A stretch of 64,000 nt of DNA, taken from positions 1-64,000 of the forward strand of contig MKTN01000016.1 in the NCBI GenBank assembly GCA_001898235.1, in the 5' to 3' direction. This stretch comes from Gammaproteobacteria bacterium 39-13. Lineage in GTDB: Bacteria; Pseudomonadota; Gammaproteobacteria; Berkiellales; Berkiellaceae. Shown piece after piece: positions 26,126 through 34,337 of this stretch (the first letter of the stretch is position 1; the number at the start of each line of letters is the position of its first letter). The position numbers were made by a program, and so were the translations under genes. A model generated the notes under the pieces. The model searched no databases. It was given only the letters and a program-made list of their open reading frames with translations, and was not told where the DNA came from.

Positions 26126-26160
26126 GGTTGAAAACTGGATGCAATTGAAAATTTTCAACC
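26126..26160. promoter_or_regulatory. Inverted repeat, candidate operator upstream of MFS-BtpA-PhzF
   Basis: GGTTGAAAA (26126-26134) and TTTTCAACC (26152-26160) are a perfect 9-bp inverted pair. Inside it the overlapping 14-bp palindrome TTGAAAATTTTCAA lies at 26145-26158, so three TTGAAAA half-sites occur within 35 bases. It is about 85 bases before the MFS start, a usual place for a regulator site. Confidence 0.45.
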
Positions 26161-26204
26161 TTAAAAATAAGCACCATTTGCTTCATTGAAAGTAATACTT
26201 TAGG

Positions 26205-26222
26205 ACATTGCATATGCAATGT
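26205..26222. promoter_or_regulatory. 18-bp perfect palindrome just upstream of the MFS gene
   Basis: ACATTGCATATGCAATGT is perfectly symmetric. It lies 24 bases before the ATG at 26246, where a bound dimeric repressor would block transcription or the start of translation. No regulator gene is adjacent, and the sequence does not match an operator I recognise. Confidence 0.5.
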
Positions 26223-26245
26223 ATGGGCATGTAGATAGGTAAATT

Positions 26246-27529
26246 ATGCAGCATGAAAACATAAGCAATGCAGAGAATTATCCGTTTTACCTGCCGTGGT
26301 GTATGTGGGCATTAGGGCTGGTTTTTGCTTTATTACAATTTTTTACGCAATTAGCAACAGGACATATGACGGGCCAATTAATGCAAACTTTTGAATTGGA
26401 AGCTATTGGAATTGGCTATCTTTCAGCGGCATTTTTTTATACATTTTTATTGATGCAGATCCCTGCAGGGCTATTACTTGATAGGTTTGGTACAAAAGTT
26501 GTTTTAACAGTTGCTTTGCTTTGTTTCACTGCAGGGTGTTGGGCCTTTGCAAGTGCTGAATGGATAGTCGTTGCATGGATTGGACGCTTGTTGATGGGAA
26601 TGGGATCTGCATTTGGTTTTATTGGCATGCTTTCGTTAGCAGCGGGATGGTTCTCATCGCAATACTTTGTTTTCATTGTTGCTTGGAGTGAAGCGGTGGT
26701 GATGATCATGGTAGCGATGTCTCAAGTATTGCTTCCTGGGTGGATTGCTCAGGTTGGATGGCGAGAGGTTATCCTAACCTGTGCAGAGTGTTCGAGTATA
26801 TTAGCTTTGCTATTTGCGTTATTTATTCGTCAAGCGCCATCCGCTGATGAACAAAAGCAAAATGGTTTTAAGCTCTCTCTCGCCTTACAGCAAACATTGA
26901 TGTCAAAGCAAGCTTGGTTGAATGGCTTGACAAGTGGCACGATGGGCGTTTTGCTCACGGTTTTTGCGGCTTTATGGGGCGTTCCCTTTTTGATGCACGT
27001 ACATGAGCTGAGTGCTGAGCAAGCTGGCTGGGGAATTGCACTTGTGCTGACTGGGATAGCATTAGGAGCCCCTCTAATGGGTTGGTGGTCAAATCGGCTT
27101 AAATTGCGCCGCCCAGTTCTTCTGATAAATACATTTGCGATGTTGATAGGAATGTTTTTATTAATCACATTGGAAAATTTATCTTTATTTTGGGTGTATA
27201 GTTTATTATTATTTTTGGGGTTAACAAATGGTACTTACGTGCTTTGCTTTTCTATTGCCAAAGAGATCAGCTTGCCAGCCAACCGCAATACTGCGATGGG
27301 CTTTATCAATATGTTAACGATGAGTGGATCGATTATTCTACAGCCTGTTATTGGATATATTTTGGCTTGGAACGAAATAGATGAAATAGTAGAGGGGATC
27401 CCTCACTATGGTGCTGCTGATTATCGCTATGCTTTCATTGTATTGATTTTTTCTTTTATATTATCTTGTTTCTTTGCCTGGTGTCTAAAAGAGACACATT
27501 GCAAAGATCAATGTTCATCACAGCATTAA
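26246..27529 (+). CDS. Major facilitator superfamily transporter
   Basis: A 427-residue protein with about twelve hydrophobic segments and the MFS loop motif LLLDRFGTKVVLTV between the second and third. The segment GRLLMGMGSAFGFIGMLSLAAGWF is typical of the large anion/metabolite symporter groups. Phagosomal transporters of intracellular Legionella and Francisella have the same size and general motifs, so nutrient uptake from a host compartment is possible, but substrate cannot be read. It is the first gene of a probable operon with a BtpA-family gene 10 bp downstream and a PhzF-family gene after that. Palindromic sites lie in its upstream region. Confidence 0.85.
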   Translation: MQHENISNAENYPFYLPWCMWALGLVFALLQFFTQLATGHMTGQLMQTFELEAIGIGYLSAAFFYTFLLMQIPAGLLLDRFGTKVVLTVALLCFTAGCWAFASAEWIVVAWIGRLLMGMGSAFGFIGMLSLAAGWFSSQYFVFIVAWSEAVVMIMVAMSQVLLPGWIAQVGWREVILTCAECSSILALLFALFIRQAPSADEQKQNGFKLSLALQQTLMSKQAWLNGLTSGTMGVLLTVFAALWGVPFLMHVHELSAEQAGWGIALVLTGIALGAPLMGWWSNRLKLRRPVLLINTFAMLIGMFLLITLENLSLFWVYSLLLFLGLTNGTYVLCFSIAKEISLPANRNTAMGFINMLTMSGSIILQPVIGYILAWNEIDEIVEGIPHYGAADYRYAFIVLIFSFILSCFFAWCLKETHCKDQCSSQH

Positions 27530-27539
27530 AAGGTATTCG

Positions 27540-28340
27540 ATGAGTTCATTTTCCACACTTTTTAAAAAACCAAAACCGGTTATTGGATGTATTCATTTAA
27601 AAGCCCTACCTGGCGCTCCCTTATATGAAGGTAAAATGGGTTCGATTATTGAACAAGCTTTATCTGAGTGTGAGCTTCTTCAAGCGCAAGGAATGGAAGG
27701 TTTAATTATTGAGAATTTTGGTGATAAACCTTTCTACCCTGGACGTTTAGGGGCTGAGACTATTGCTGCATTTACAGCCGTCGGAAAGGAAATCATGCGT
27801 CAAGCGAAGATCCCTGTCGGCATTAATGCTTTGCGTAATGATGCTGTTGGTGCTTTAAGTATTGCCACTGCTATTGAGGCAAATTTCATCCGTGTTAACG
27901 TTCATATGCATGCCGTTGTTTGCGATCAAGGCATTATCACAGGGCAAGCGTATGAAACCTTAAGATTTAAAAATAAATTGAATTCTTCTGTACAAATTTG
28001 GGCTGATGTCAACGTAAAGCATGCAGTTCCTTTGGCAAATATAGACTTAGTACAAGAAACAGAGGATATGTGTCAGCGAGGGCTAGTTGATGCTGTTATC
28101 GTGTCAGGGAATGCTACCGGAAAGGCTACAAGCTTAGATGATTTGAAAACCGTTAAAAAGGCAAGCAGCGTTCCAGTGGTTATCGGAAGTGGTATGTCAT
28201 TAGATAATATTGAAATGTTAATGCCCTATACGGATGGATTTATTGTGGGTAGTTATTTCAAGAAAGATGCTATTGCCACAAACGAATTGGATAGCCAACG
28301 TATTAAAGATTTTATGGCCGCAGTTCGTCAGCATCGCTGA
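27540..28340 (+). CDS. BtpA/SgcQ family protein (TIM-barrel)
   Basis: A 266-residue protein clearly of the BtpA/SgcQ family: VIGCIHLKALPGAPLY at the start, GLIIENFGDKPFY, FIRVNVHMHAVVCDQGI, and VIVSGNATGKAT with VVIGSGMSLDNI as the phosphate-binding end. BtpA was first linked to photosystem I stability in cyanobacteria, while SgcQ lies in a sugar operon of E. coli; the biochemical activity of most members is unknown. Position between an MFS transporter and a PhzF-type isomerase suggests catabolism of an imported compound. That is inference. Confidence 0.88.
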   Translation: MSSFSTLFKKPKPVIGCIHLKALPGAPLYEGKMGSIIEQALSECELLQAQGMEGLIIENFGDKPFYPGRLGAETIAAFTAVGKEIMRQAKIPVGINALRNDAVGALSIATAIEANFIRVNVHMHAVVCDQGIITGQAYETLRFKNKLNSSVQIWADVNVKHAVPLANIDLVQETEDMCQRGLVDAVIVSGNATGKATSLDDLKTVKKASSVPVVIGSGMSLDNIEMLMPYTDGFIVGSYFKKDAIATNELDSQRIKDFMAAVRQHR

Positions 28341-28364
28341 TGTGCGAAGACTTAGGACGTCATA

Positions 28365-29153
28365 ATGAAAATTGATTTATATCAAGTAGATGCTTTTACA
28401 AATAAAGTATTTGGCGGTAATCCTGCTGCTGTTTGCCCATTAAAAGAATGGTTAGCCGATAAAACCATGCAGGCCATTGCGATGGAGAATAATCTTTCTG
28501 AAACTGCCTTTATCGTGCCCGAAGAAGATAATACTTATGGGATCCGCTGGTTTACCCCAACGGTTGAAGTCGATCTTTGTGGTCATGCTACTCTAGGCTC
28601 TGCTTATGTAGTATTTCATTATTTGCACCCAGATTGGGACAAAATTACCTTTAATAGCCGTTCAGGTCCTTTACATGTCACGCGTCAGGATAAATTGCTC
28701 ACTTTGAATTTTCCTGCGATTGCAGCAGAAAAAGTAAATTCTGCCGAAAATTGGGAAGCTTTGCTGGGGGTGAAGGCAATCGAAGTATACAAGGGTAAAG
28801 ATTGTCTTGTCCTGTTAGAAAACGAAGAGGCTGTTGCTAATGTGAAACCTGATATGACAGAGATCGCCAAATTAGAAACACGCGCTGTCATTGTCACAGC
28901 ACCAGGTAATACCGTAGATTTTGTTTCGCGTTTCTTTGCCCCTAAAGTGGGGGTGCCTGAAGATCCTGTCACGGGCTCTGCGCATTCGATGTTGATCCCT
29001 TTTTGGGCAAATCGCTTAGGAAAAATGCAGCTTGTAGCCAATCAGCTATCCACCCGAGGAGGAGAGTTATTTTGTGAGTTGCGCCAAGATAGGGTAATGA
29101 TTGGCGGGCAAGCTGTGCTTTATATGAAAGGAGAGATTACGCTTTGCATTTGA
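28365..29153 (+). CDS. PhzF family protein (isomerase/epimerase fold)
   Basis: The 262-residue protein has the PhzF hallmarks: YQVDAFTNKVFGGNPAAVCPL, NNLSETAFIVPE with the catalytic-type Glu, RWFTPTVEVDLCGHATLGSAYV, and GVPEDPVTGSAHSMLIPFW. PhzF proteins are two-domain isomerases related to diaminopimelate epimerase; most homologues outside phenazine producers have unknown substrates. No phenazine genes are present, so phenazine synthesis is not implied. It is the third gene of the MFS-BtpA-PhzF set. Its stop codon lies at the edge of a palindromic element. Confidence 0.9.
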   Translation: MKIDLYQVDAFTNKVFGGNPAAVCPLKEWLADKTMQAIAMENNLSETAFIVPEEDNTYGIRWFTPTVEVDLCGHATLGSAYVVFHYLHPDWDKITFNSRSGPLHVTRQDKLLTLNFPAIAAEKVNSAENWEALLGVKAIEVYKGKDCLVLLENEEAVANVKPDMTEIAKLETRAVIVTAPGNTVDFVSRFFAPKVGVPEDPVTGSAHSMLIPFWANRLGKMQLVANQLSTRGGELFCELRQDRVMIGGQAVLYMKGEITLCI

Positions 29154-29315
29154 ATTTTAGGCTCCCTCCTTCGCAAAATCTTCGGCAAGGTTTTAGTGAT
29201 TAGGTTGCGCCGTAGCTGCCTACTGTGAGCCATCATGTGTAGAACAACGGATCTGAGTGGTGACTATTTTCCGCCGAAACTCCTTGCCAAAAAACGATTA
29301 GGCAATTAAAATTCA
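29151..29315. repeat. Intergenic palindromic element after phzF-like gene
   Basis: TGAATTTTA at 29151-29159 (including the stop codon) is inverted as TAAAATTCA at 29307-29315. Inside, the left arm has CTTCGCAAAATCTTCGGCAA and the right arm contains CCGCCGAAACTCCTTGCC, a partial inverse. The left arm closely resembles the inner core of the hairpin at 21835-21984, so the two are probably diverged copies of one element. Its arms are degraded compared with that copy. Confidence 0.5.
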
Positions 29316-29385
29316 GTTAGTTTTTCAATTTTCATTCCTATAGAGGGTATCATGCAATACTTCATTTGGTTCGTTGCTGACAATT

Positions 29386-29461
29386 CTTAAACAAAACGTT
29401 TAAGGTTTCTTGGTTTAGCCAAGAATTTGGCGTATTTCTTTGTTTTAAAAAAAAGAATACG
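29386..29461 (+). promoter_or_regulatory. Three consecutive small hairpins upstream of the Bcr/CflA-type gene
   Basis: Three inverted repeats follow one another: CTTAAAC/GTTTAAG (29386-29392, 29398-29404), TTCTTGG/CCAAGAA (29407-29413, 29419-29425), and CGTATTTCTTT with AAAGAATACG (29431-29441, 29452-29461, one bulge). The last ends 26 bases before the ATG. They could be stacked operators or a structured leader. The first contains the 8-bp palindrome AAACGTTT. Confidence 0.5.
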
Positions 29462-29487
29462 TAAGCAACTGACTTATGGAGTGCATG

Positions 29488-30732
29488 ATGAATACCACAT
29501 CATCTACAAGATTATCTTTTCTATTAATTTGTTTACTGATTGGGTTTCCTCAAATCAGTGAAACAATTTACACCCCTTCATTACCCAGCATTGCACAAGA
29601 TTTAAGCGTAAGTGCGCATTGGGTGGAATGGACCTTAAGTATCTATTTCATTGGATTTGCACTTGGCGTTGGTTATTGGGGGATCTTAGCGGATAAAATA
29701 GGTCGCCGACCTGTTATGTTGTTAGGAATTTTCCTTTACTGTCTAGCGACATTGGGCTGCTATTTGGCTTCTAATATTGCTGTACTTTTATTATGTAGAG
29801 CTATTCAAGCATTAGGGGCCAGTGTTGGTTCTGTTATCACGCAAACCATGATCCGCGACACTTTTACTGGTAAAGAAAGGGGACGCCTATTTTCCTTGAT
29901 AGGGATCCCCCTCTCATTAGCACCTGCGTTTGGGCCTTTATGTGGAAGTTGGCTCGATGCCCTCTTTAGCTGGCGTGCAAATTTCATTACGTTGCTATTA
30001 ATGGGGATCTTGATTTTGCTGATTAGTGCAAGAAGGTTACCAGAAACACGGCCTCAGGGTTTGCTTTCATCGCAAGATATAAATTTAACTCAACTTTGTT
30101 TGCAAATGTGTCGGGACAAGAAAGTTTTAGGTGCTGGTGCTTTAATTGCAGGGATCAATGGGATCTTATTTAGCTTTTATGGTGAAGCACCTTTTATGCT
30201 AATAGAACTCATGGGGTTGTCTGCTAACCAGTATGGATGGGTGGGTTTGGCCATCGCATTAGGAGGATTACTTGGTAGCATGTTGAGTCATCGTTTGCAT
30301 CGCTATCTGAGTAGTGAACAAATTATTGGTCTAGGGTGTTTATTAATGCTATTGGGAACTGCATTGATGGTCATTCTTGCATGCAACGATTTGTATACTT
30401 CAAGTAATGTAGAATGGGGAACCATCGGATTACTCATCTCAATGTTTATTACTATCTTTGGTGGGATGGGATTAGCTATTCCCAACTTGATGAGTATTGC
30501 ATTGTCTGATTACCAGGTTGTTGTAGGTAGAGCAGGTTCGATATTTGGTTTTGGATATTATGTGCTCGTTGCCCTATTAACTGCTTTGATGGGGGGATTA
30601 CACGATGGTACCGTCTTCCCTATGCCTTGGTATTTTTTAGGACTAAGCATTGCCATGTTGGTTATCTATTATGTTGCTTTATGGCTCCCTTTAAAATCAG
30701 CAATTCTTTTCTCACAAAGAAGAGAAGGATAA
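29488..30732 (+). CDS. Bcr/CflA-type multidrug MFS transporter
   Basis: From the ATG at 29488 (TGGAG six bases upstream) the protein has 414 residues and about twelve membrane segments. ISETIYTPSLPSIAQDL, the loop GILADKIGRRPVMLLG, and RAIQALGASVGSVITQTMIRD are characteristic of the Bcr/CflA drug-resistance group of proton antiporters. Alternative in-frame ATGs at 29476 and 29485 sit too near the ribosome site. It is a single gene with an unusual hairpin-rich leader and a good terminator behind it, so it seems independently regulated. The transported drug or metabolite is unknown. Confidence 0.9.
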   Translation: MNTTSSTRLSFLLICLLIGFPQISETIYTPSLPSIAQDLSVSAHWVEWTLSIYFIGFALGVGYWGILADKIGRRPVMLLGIFLYCLATLGCYLASNIAVLLLCRAIQALGASVGSVITQTMIRDTFTGKERGRLFSLIGIPLSLAPAFGPLCGSWLDALFSWRANFITLLLMGILILLISARRLPETRPQGLLSSQDINLTQLCLQMCRDKKVLGAGALIAGINGILFSFYGEAPFMLIELMGLSANQYGWVGLAIALGGLLGSMLSHRLHRYLSSEQIIGLGCLLMLLGTALMVILACNDLYTSSNVEWGTIGLLISMFITIFGGMGLAIPNLMSIALSDYQVVVGRAGSIFGFGYYVLVALLTALMGGLHDGTVFPMPWYFLGLSIAMLVIYYVALWLPLKSAILFSQRREG

Positions 30733-30742
30733 ACCTTTTGAG

Positions 30743-30766
30743 GGGATCGGATTTTCCGATCCCTTT
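30743..30766 (+). terminator. Rho-independent terminator
   Basis: GGGATCGGA (30743-30751) pairs perfectly with TCCGATCCC (30755-30763) over a three-base loop, followed by TTTCTTC. It lies ten bases after the stop of the MFS gene. Confidence 0.85.
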
Positions 30767-30857
30767 CTTCATTAAAATTTATTGAAATATAGAGGATTTT
30801 TTTAAGTGTGTATCACATCCTAAGAAGGTCACTTCTAACTGTTCTATAGATATACTG

Positions 30858-31784
30858 CTATGAGGCTTTAGTTAAAGCGTGGCGAATTTTAGGCAAAGCT
30901 TCTATAGCCGCTTTTCGTCCTGCTTCATAGAGATCATGATTGGCCTTGTCTTCAAACATGCTGTAATCGTCCACGTCAGGATGGATCAAGATATCTGCTT
31001 GTTCAGTTTGCCACTTTGCCAATTTGAAATAAGAAATATGCAAGCTTCGCATTGCAAGCTCATAGGTATTGGTAACAGGTCCATAGTCAGGCGAAGTCCC
31101 TATATCAACAGCAATGATTAATTGAGGAGAAAATTGCTTCGCAATTTCAACTGGAACAGGACTTGCTACCCCGCCATCGATAAGAGTTCTTCCATAAAGA
31201 CGTACAGGATTAAAGACCATAGGGATAGCGCTGGAGGCATGTAATGCTGGGCCAAGGGGACCACTGCGTAATACAAAAGCTTCCCCACGATTTACATCGG
31301 TTGTTACCACAGCTAAGGGGATCTGCAACTCTTTAAAGTCCTTTGCTTTCATATTTCTTTGGAGGAAGAATTTAAGTGCACTACCTTGTACAGGACCAGT
31401 AAGGTGCCAGAGCATTTTCACACCTGCAAACCAATTTAAATCGAGCAAGTCCCATTTGTTCAGCGCTATGACTTTCTTTTTTAAATGTTTGGCATTGGGA
31501 TCATCGGCATAAAGTGCCCCTATCACACTACCGGCACTACTGCCGACGATAACAGAAATGGGAATGTTATTTTTTTCTAAAATTTCAATGACACCTGCAT
31601 GCGCCAGCGCCCGCGCGCCTCCTCCACTTAAGACGAGGGCTACTTTTACGTTATTTATGGGTAAAGCAGGGGGAGGATTATCTGGTAATAAGATAAAATC
31701 TGGTTTGGGATGATGAACGCAACTTGCACAAAGCAAGATGCAACTTAGAAGAATAAGGCCGAGGAGAGTCTTTAAACGGTGCAT
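30858..31784 (-). CDS. Patatin-like phospholipase, probable lipoprotein
   Basis: A 308-residue protein with a hydrophobic signal (MHRLKTLLGLILLSCILL) ending in CASC, a plausible but non-ideal lipobox, so it is probably lipid-anchored. The patatin domain has the oxyanion loop SGGGARALAHAG, the nucleophile motif GSSAG (Ser83) and the catalytic aspartate in LIDGGVASPVP. This is the RssA/YchK-like bacterial patatin layout with an added signal. Likely activity is acyl hydrolysis of phospholipids or lysolipids at the envelope. Patatins are common virulence-related enzymes in Legionella relatives, but a housekeeping lipid role is as likely. Confidence 0.88.
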   Translation of the reverse strand: MHRLKTLLGLILLSCILLCASCVHHPKPDFILLPDNPPPALPINNVKVALVLSGGGARALAHAGVIEILEKNNIPISVIVGSSAGSVIGALYADDPNAKHLKKKVIALNKWDLLDLNWFAGVKMLWHLTGPVQGSALKFFLQRNMKAKDFKELQIPLAVVTTDVNRGEAFVLRSGPLGPALHASSAIPMVFNPVRLYGRTLIDGGVASPVPVEIAKQFSPQLIIAVDIGTSPDYGPVTNTYELAMRSLHISYFKLAKWQTEQADILIHPDVDDYSMFEDKANHDLYEAGRKAAIEALPKIRHALTKAS

Positions 31785-31859
31785 AAGTCAGAGAAAATGA
31801 GTGAAAAATTCCAGGGTATTTTACCTATTATAAATTCAAATGCAAGCTGTTAAGGCGTC

Positions 31860-32651
31860 TTAGAAGCGTGTATGAAGATAAAAGTAGATTTGTAAAATAA
31901 TAAGGTGGAAAAAATATATCTCAAGGGAATATCTTGAAATAAATAAAGCCGGTAGCCTCAATAGGTGAGGGCAAGGCACTTGACGTAGTCTATAGGTTTG
32001 CATTGCCGCTATTACGAAAATAGTTAATAAGGTAAAAACAAATATAGCATTGGGTTGTTTTGTAAATTGAAAGTAAGCACATTCCCATACGAAATAAAGT
32101 ATCATTGTCAACAATAACCAAAAATTGCCCTGGGGATCTTTGAGGGCAATCATGCGAGCACTATAAGCAATGAGAATACCAAGTAATCCATATTCGAAGA
32201 AAAGATAAACGGGTACATTTAGCAAAGCAAAAGCGATAAAGCATATTATGCGTGTAAGGGTGCTTATTTTTTCTACGGGAAAGAATGCCAAACAGTAGTG
32301 GATCAAAATAAAATTAAATAAAATACTGATATTATAGTGTCTGGTGACAAGATACGTTGAAAAACTCAGTATCACCCCAAAGACGATTAAAGCAGATCTG
32401 ATATGGAGTTTCCCGACATATCCCACCAGAAAGAAAAAAAGCGGCGCGGCGCCTCTGCCTATTAGCCGGCACCATACATTATCAGCAAATAAATACTCAC
32501 CGACATGATCTACAATCATCAGCAGTATAGCAATGACTTTGACAAGATCGTGTGTATTTAATTCCTGACCATATCGATACAGTTTTGAGAAGAATGTTGT
32601 CACATGGTCCTTATGCAAGGTGTGATTGTACTCGTTTATTTTTTTGATCAT
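31860..32651 (-). CDS. TraX-like membrane protein
   Basis: A 263-residue protein with about seven hydrophobic segments. HDLVKVIAILLMIVDHVGEYLF and CRLIGRGAAPLFFFLVGY are typical of the TraX family, named from the F-pilin acetylating protein; chromosomal members are usually far from conjugation genes and of unknown function, with an acyltransferase-3-like fold. No pilin or transfer gene is adjacent. The ATG at 32651 lacks a clear ribosome site. The strongly hydrophobic C-terminus YSLEIYFFHLIILQIYFYL is also usual for the family. Confidence 0.8.
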   Translation of the reverse strand: MIKKINEYNHTLHKDHVTTFFSKLYRYGQELNTHDLVKVIAILLMIVDHVGEYLFADNVWCRLIGRGAAPLFFFLVGYVGKLHIRSALIVFGVILSFSTYLVTRHYNISILFNFILIHYCLAFFPVEKISTLTRIICFIAFALLNVPVYLFFEYGLLGILIAYSARMIALKDPQGNFWLLLTMILYFVWECAYFQFTKQPNAIFVFTLLTIFVIAAMQTYRLRQVPCPHLLRLPALFISRYSLEIYFFHLIILQIYFYLHTRF

Positions 32652-32807
32652 AGCAATTTAACACCATTTTGTCTTTGATGAAGAAGATGGCTTGTAACCC
32701 AATCAAAGAGAGAGTGGTTGCTGTATGTTTAGCCATGGCTTTTTGATTTATGCTATGATTATCTATGATGATGATTTAAAAATAAAAACAGATCATAAGA
32801 GGTTATT

Positions 32808-33245
32808 GTGACGGAAAATCAGGCATCCACACCAGCATTTACAAATAAACCTGTCGCGGTTCTTAATAAGTCTATTGAACCGACTAAAATTCTAAATGCA
32901 TTGGCTCACATGTGCTTTGGCTTGGGCGCCATTGTTGGCAAAGATGATGCAAAGCTAACCAATTATCGTGATGCTGAAGGTGGGCTTCACCCCTTTATCT
33001 CAGAAATGCCATTTATTATTTTAGAAGCGAACAATAACAAGATCCGCAAGTTGCGTTTGCTTGCTCATGAAAACAAAGTAAATTGTATTGATTTCACCAA
33101 TACAATGATTGAAGGGACCTATTTAGAACAAATTGCCCGCACCGCTCAGACCGCTGAAGAAGATTTAATTTATTGTGGCATTGTTTTATTTGGGGATTGG
33201 GAGAAAGTGACTGAGCTTACCCGCAAGTTTTCACTTTGGAAGTAA
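32808..33245 (+). CDS. DUF2000 family protein
   Basis: A 145-residue soluble protein with KPVAVLNKSIEPTKILNALAHMCFGLGA, the start pattern of DUF2000, and SEMPFIILEANNNKIRKLR. The family is related in fold to peptidyl-tRNA hydrolase II but has no assigned function. No ATG fits the N-terminus, so GTG at 32808 is chosen, with AGAGG five bases upstream. It appears to be a single gene between the TraX-like gene and a TPR gene. Confidence 0.8.
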   Translation: MTENQASTPAFTNKPVAVLNKSIEPTKILNALAHMCFGLGAIVGKDDAKLTNYRDAEGGLHPFISEMPFIILEANNNKIRKLRLLAHENKVNCIDFTNTMIEGTYLEQIARTAQTAEEDLIYCGIVLFGDWEKVTELTRKFSLWK

Positions 33246-33410
33246 AAATCTTTTGCAGCTGCTACTAACAGACTCTAATGCGTCGCGCCAAAGCAGAGTA
33301 TAGGCTGACCAATTATCTTCTCAAATCTTTATCTCATCCTATGAAGATTGACGTTACTCCCCTATTTCTAGTTAACTACCTCAATCCGTTTTTGAATGGT
33401 TGGGGTGAAT

Positions 33411-34145
33411 ATGCAAGTACTTTCTATTGTCGCAGTTCTTTTGCTACAAGTTTTTTGTGTAGTACATGCCTTAAAAAGAGGATACCCCTATCACTTTGTT
33501 ACTATTATTCTCCTTTTTCCATTAATAGGACCGTTAGCTTATTTGATTATTGAAATGGGACCTACCCTCTATTATCGTCATTTGCGACACTTTGTGAATC
33601 ATATTCGTCCTAAAGAAGATCCTTACCAACAATTGGTTCGTTTACAACAAGATGTGCAAAGACATCCTACTATTGATAATCAACATCGTTTAGCTGAAAT
33701 TTATATGCAACTTGGCCAATTCAATGAAGCATTATATTTGTTAAATAATTTACTGCAACGGCAATTTGCGACAGATCCTTATTTATTATTGGATAAAGCC
33801 AGGGCTTTATTTGCTTTGGGTGAATATCAAAAAGCTAAATGTGTTTTAGAGTTTTTAGCAAATGCGAACCCAGGATTTCAATCACCTCAAGGACATTTGC
33901 TTTTTGCACGCACGCTCTCGGCGCTCGGACAAACTCAATGCGCGAGCCGTGAATTTGAGAGATTGGAAAGTCATTTTCATGGATTGGAATCCTCTTACTA
34001 TTTCTTGCAACATTTAAGAAAACACAATAATTACTCAAAAGCGCAGGAAATTTTGAAAAATATGCGCAAACGACTTCACCGATTGCCTTCCCATTACCGC
34101 AATGCGGAGAAGAGCTGGTTAAAGCAAGCAGAGCAAGAAAGATAA
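33411..34145 (+). CDS. Membrane-anchored TPR-like protein
   Basis: From the ATG at 33411 the protein has 244 residues. Two hydrophobic segments at the N-terminus (SIVAVLLLQVFCVVHAL; FVTIILLFPLIGPLAYLII) resemble a PLDc_N-type hairpin anchor. From about residue 75 helical repeats follow with TPR consensus positions (HRLAEIYMQLGQFNEALYLL; KARALFALGEYQKAKCVLEF; LLFARTLSALGQTQCASREF). TPR arrays serve as protein-binding surfaces, here facing the cytoplasm if the anchor is a hairpin. An in-frame ATG at 33396 exists; GGGGTGA just before 33411 supports the later start. No neighbour suggests a partner. Confidence 0.75.
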   Translation: MQVLSIVAVLLLQVFCVVHALKRGYPYHFVTIILLFPLIGPLAYLIIEMGPTLYYRHLRHFVNHIRPKEDPYQQLVRLQQDVQRHPTIDNQHRLAEIYMQLGQFNEALYLLNNLLQRQFATDPYLLLDKARALFALGEYQKAKCVLEFLANANPGFQSPQGHLLFARTLSALGQTQCASREFERLESHFHGLESSYYFLQHLRKHNNYSKAQEILKNMRKRLHRLPSHYRNAEKSWLKQAEQER

Positions 34146-34337
34146 AATTAATATTATCTACACTGATTCTTTTGATAAAATTATCATAAATACACGGGGT
34201 GAAATGCCATCCTGTGTATTTTCACTTTGCCAGTATTTACCATCTATTTGAAAGAAAAGCTTTTTTACCAGTACATTTCATCAAAGCAATTAGGTTACAA
34301 TTTATAGATAGGTAGAAAAATTCTAAAAGGCATGCCT

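Noticed and set aside
28365-29153. Phenazine biosynthesis
   Set aside because: PhzF-fold proteins are widespread in bacteria that make no phenazine, and no other phz gene is present.
33278-33553. 91-codon plus-strand ORF
   Set aside because: Its second half overlaps the TPR gene in another frame, has no ribosome site, and the protein looks random (Cys/Phe/Ser-rich).
34146-34337. Search for PmrA-type boxes upstream of effector-like genes
   Set aside because: No paired CTTAA-type half-sites with the right spacing were found here or before the ankyrin and coiled-coil genes, so no regulation claim is made.
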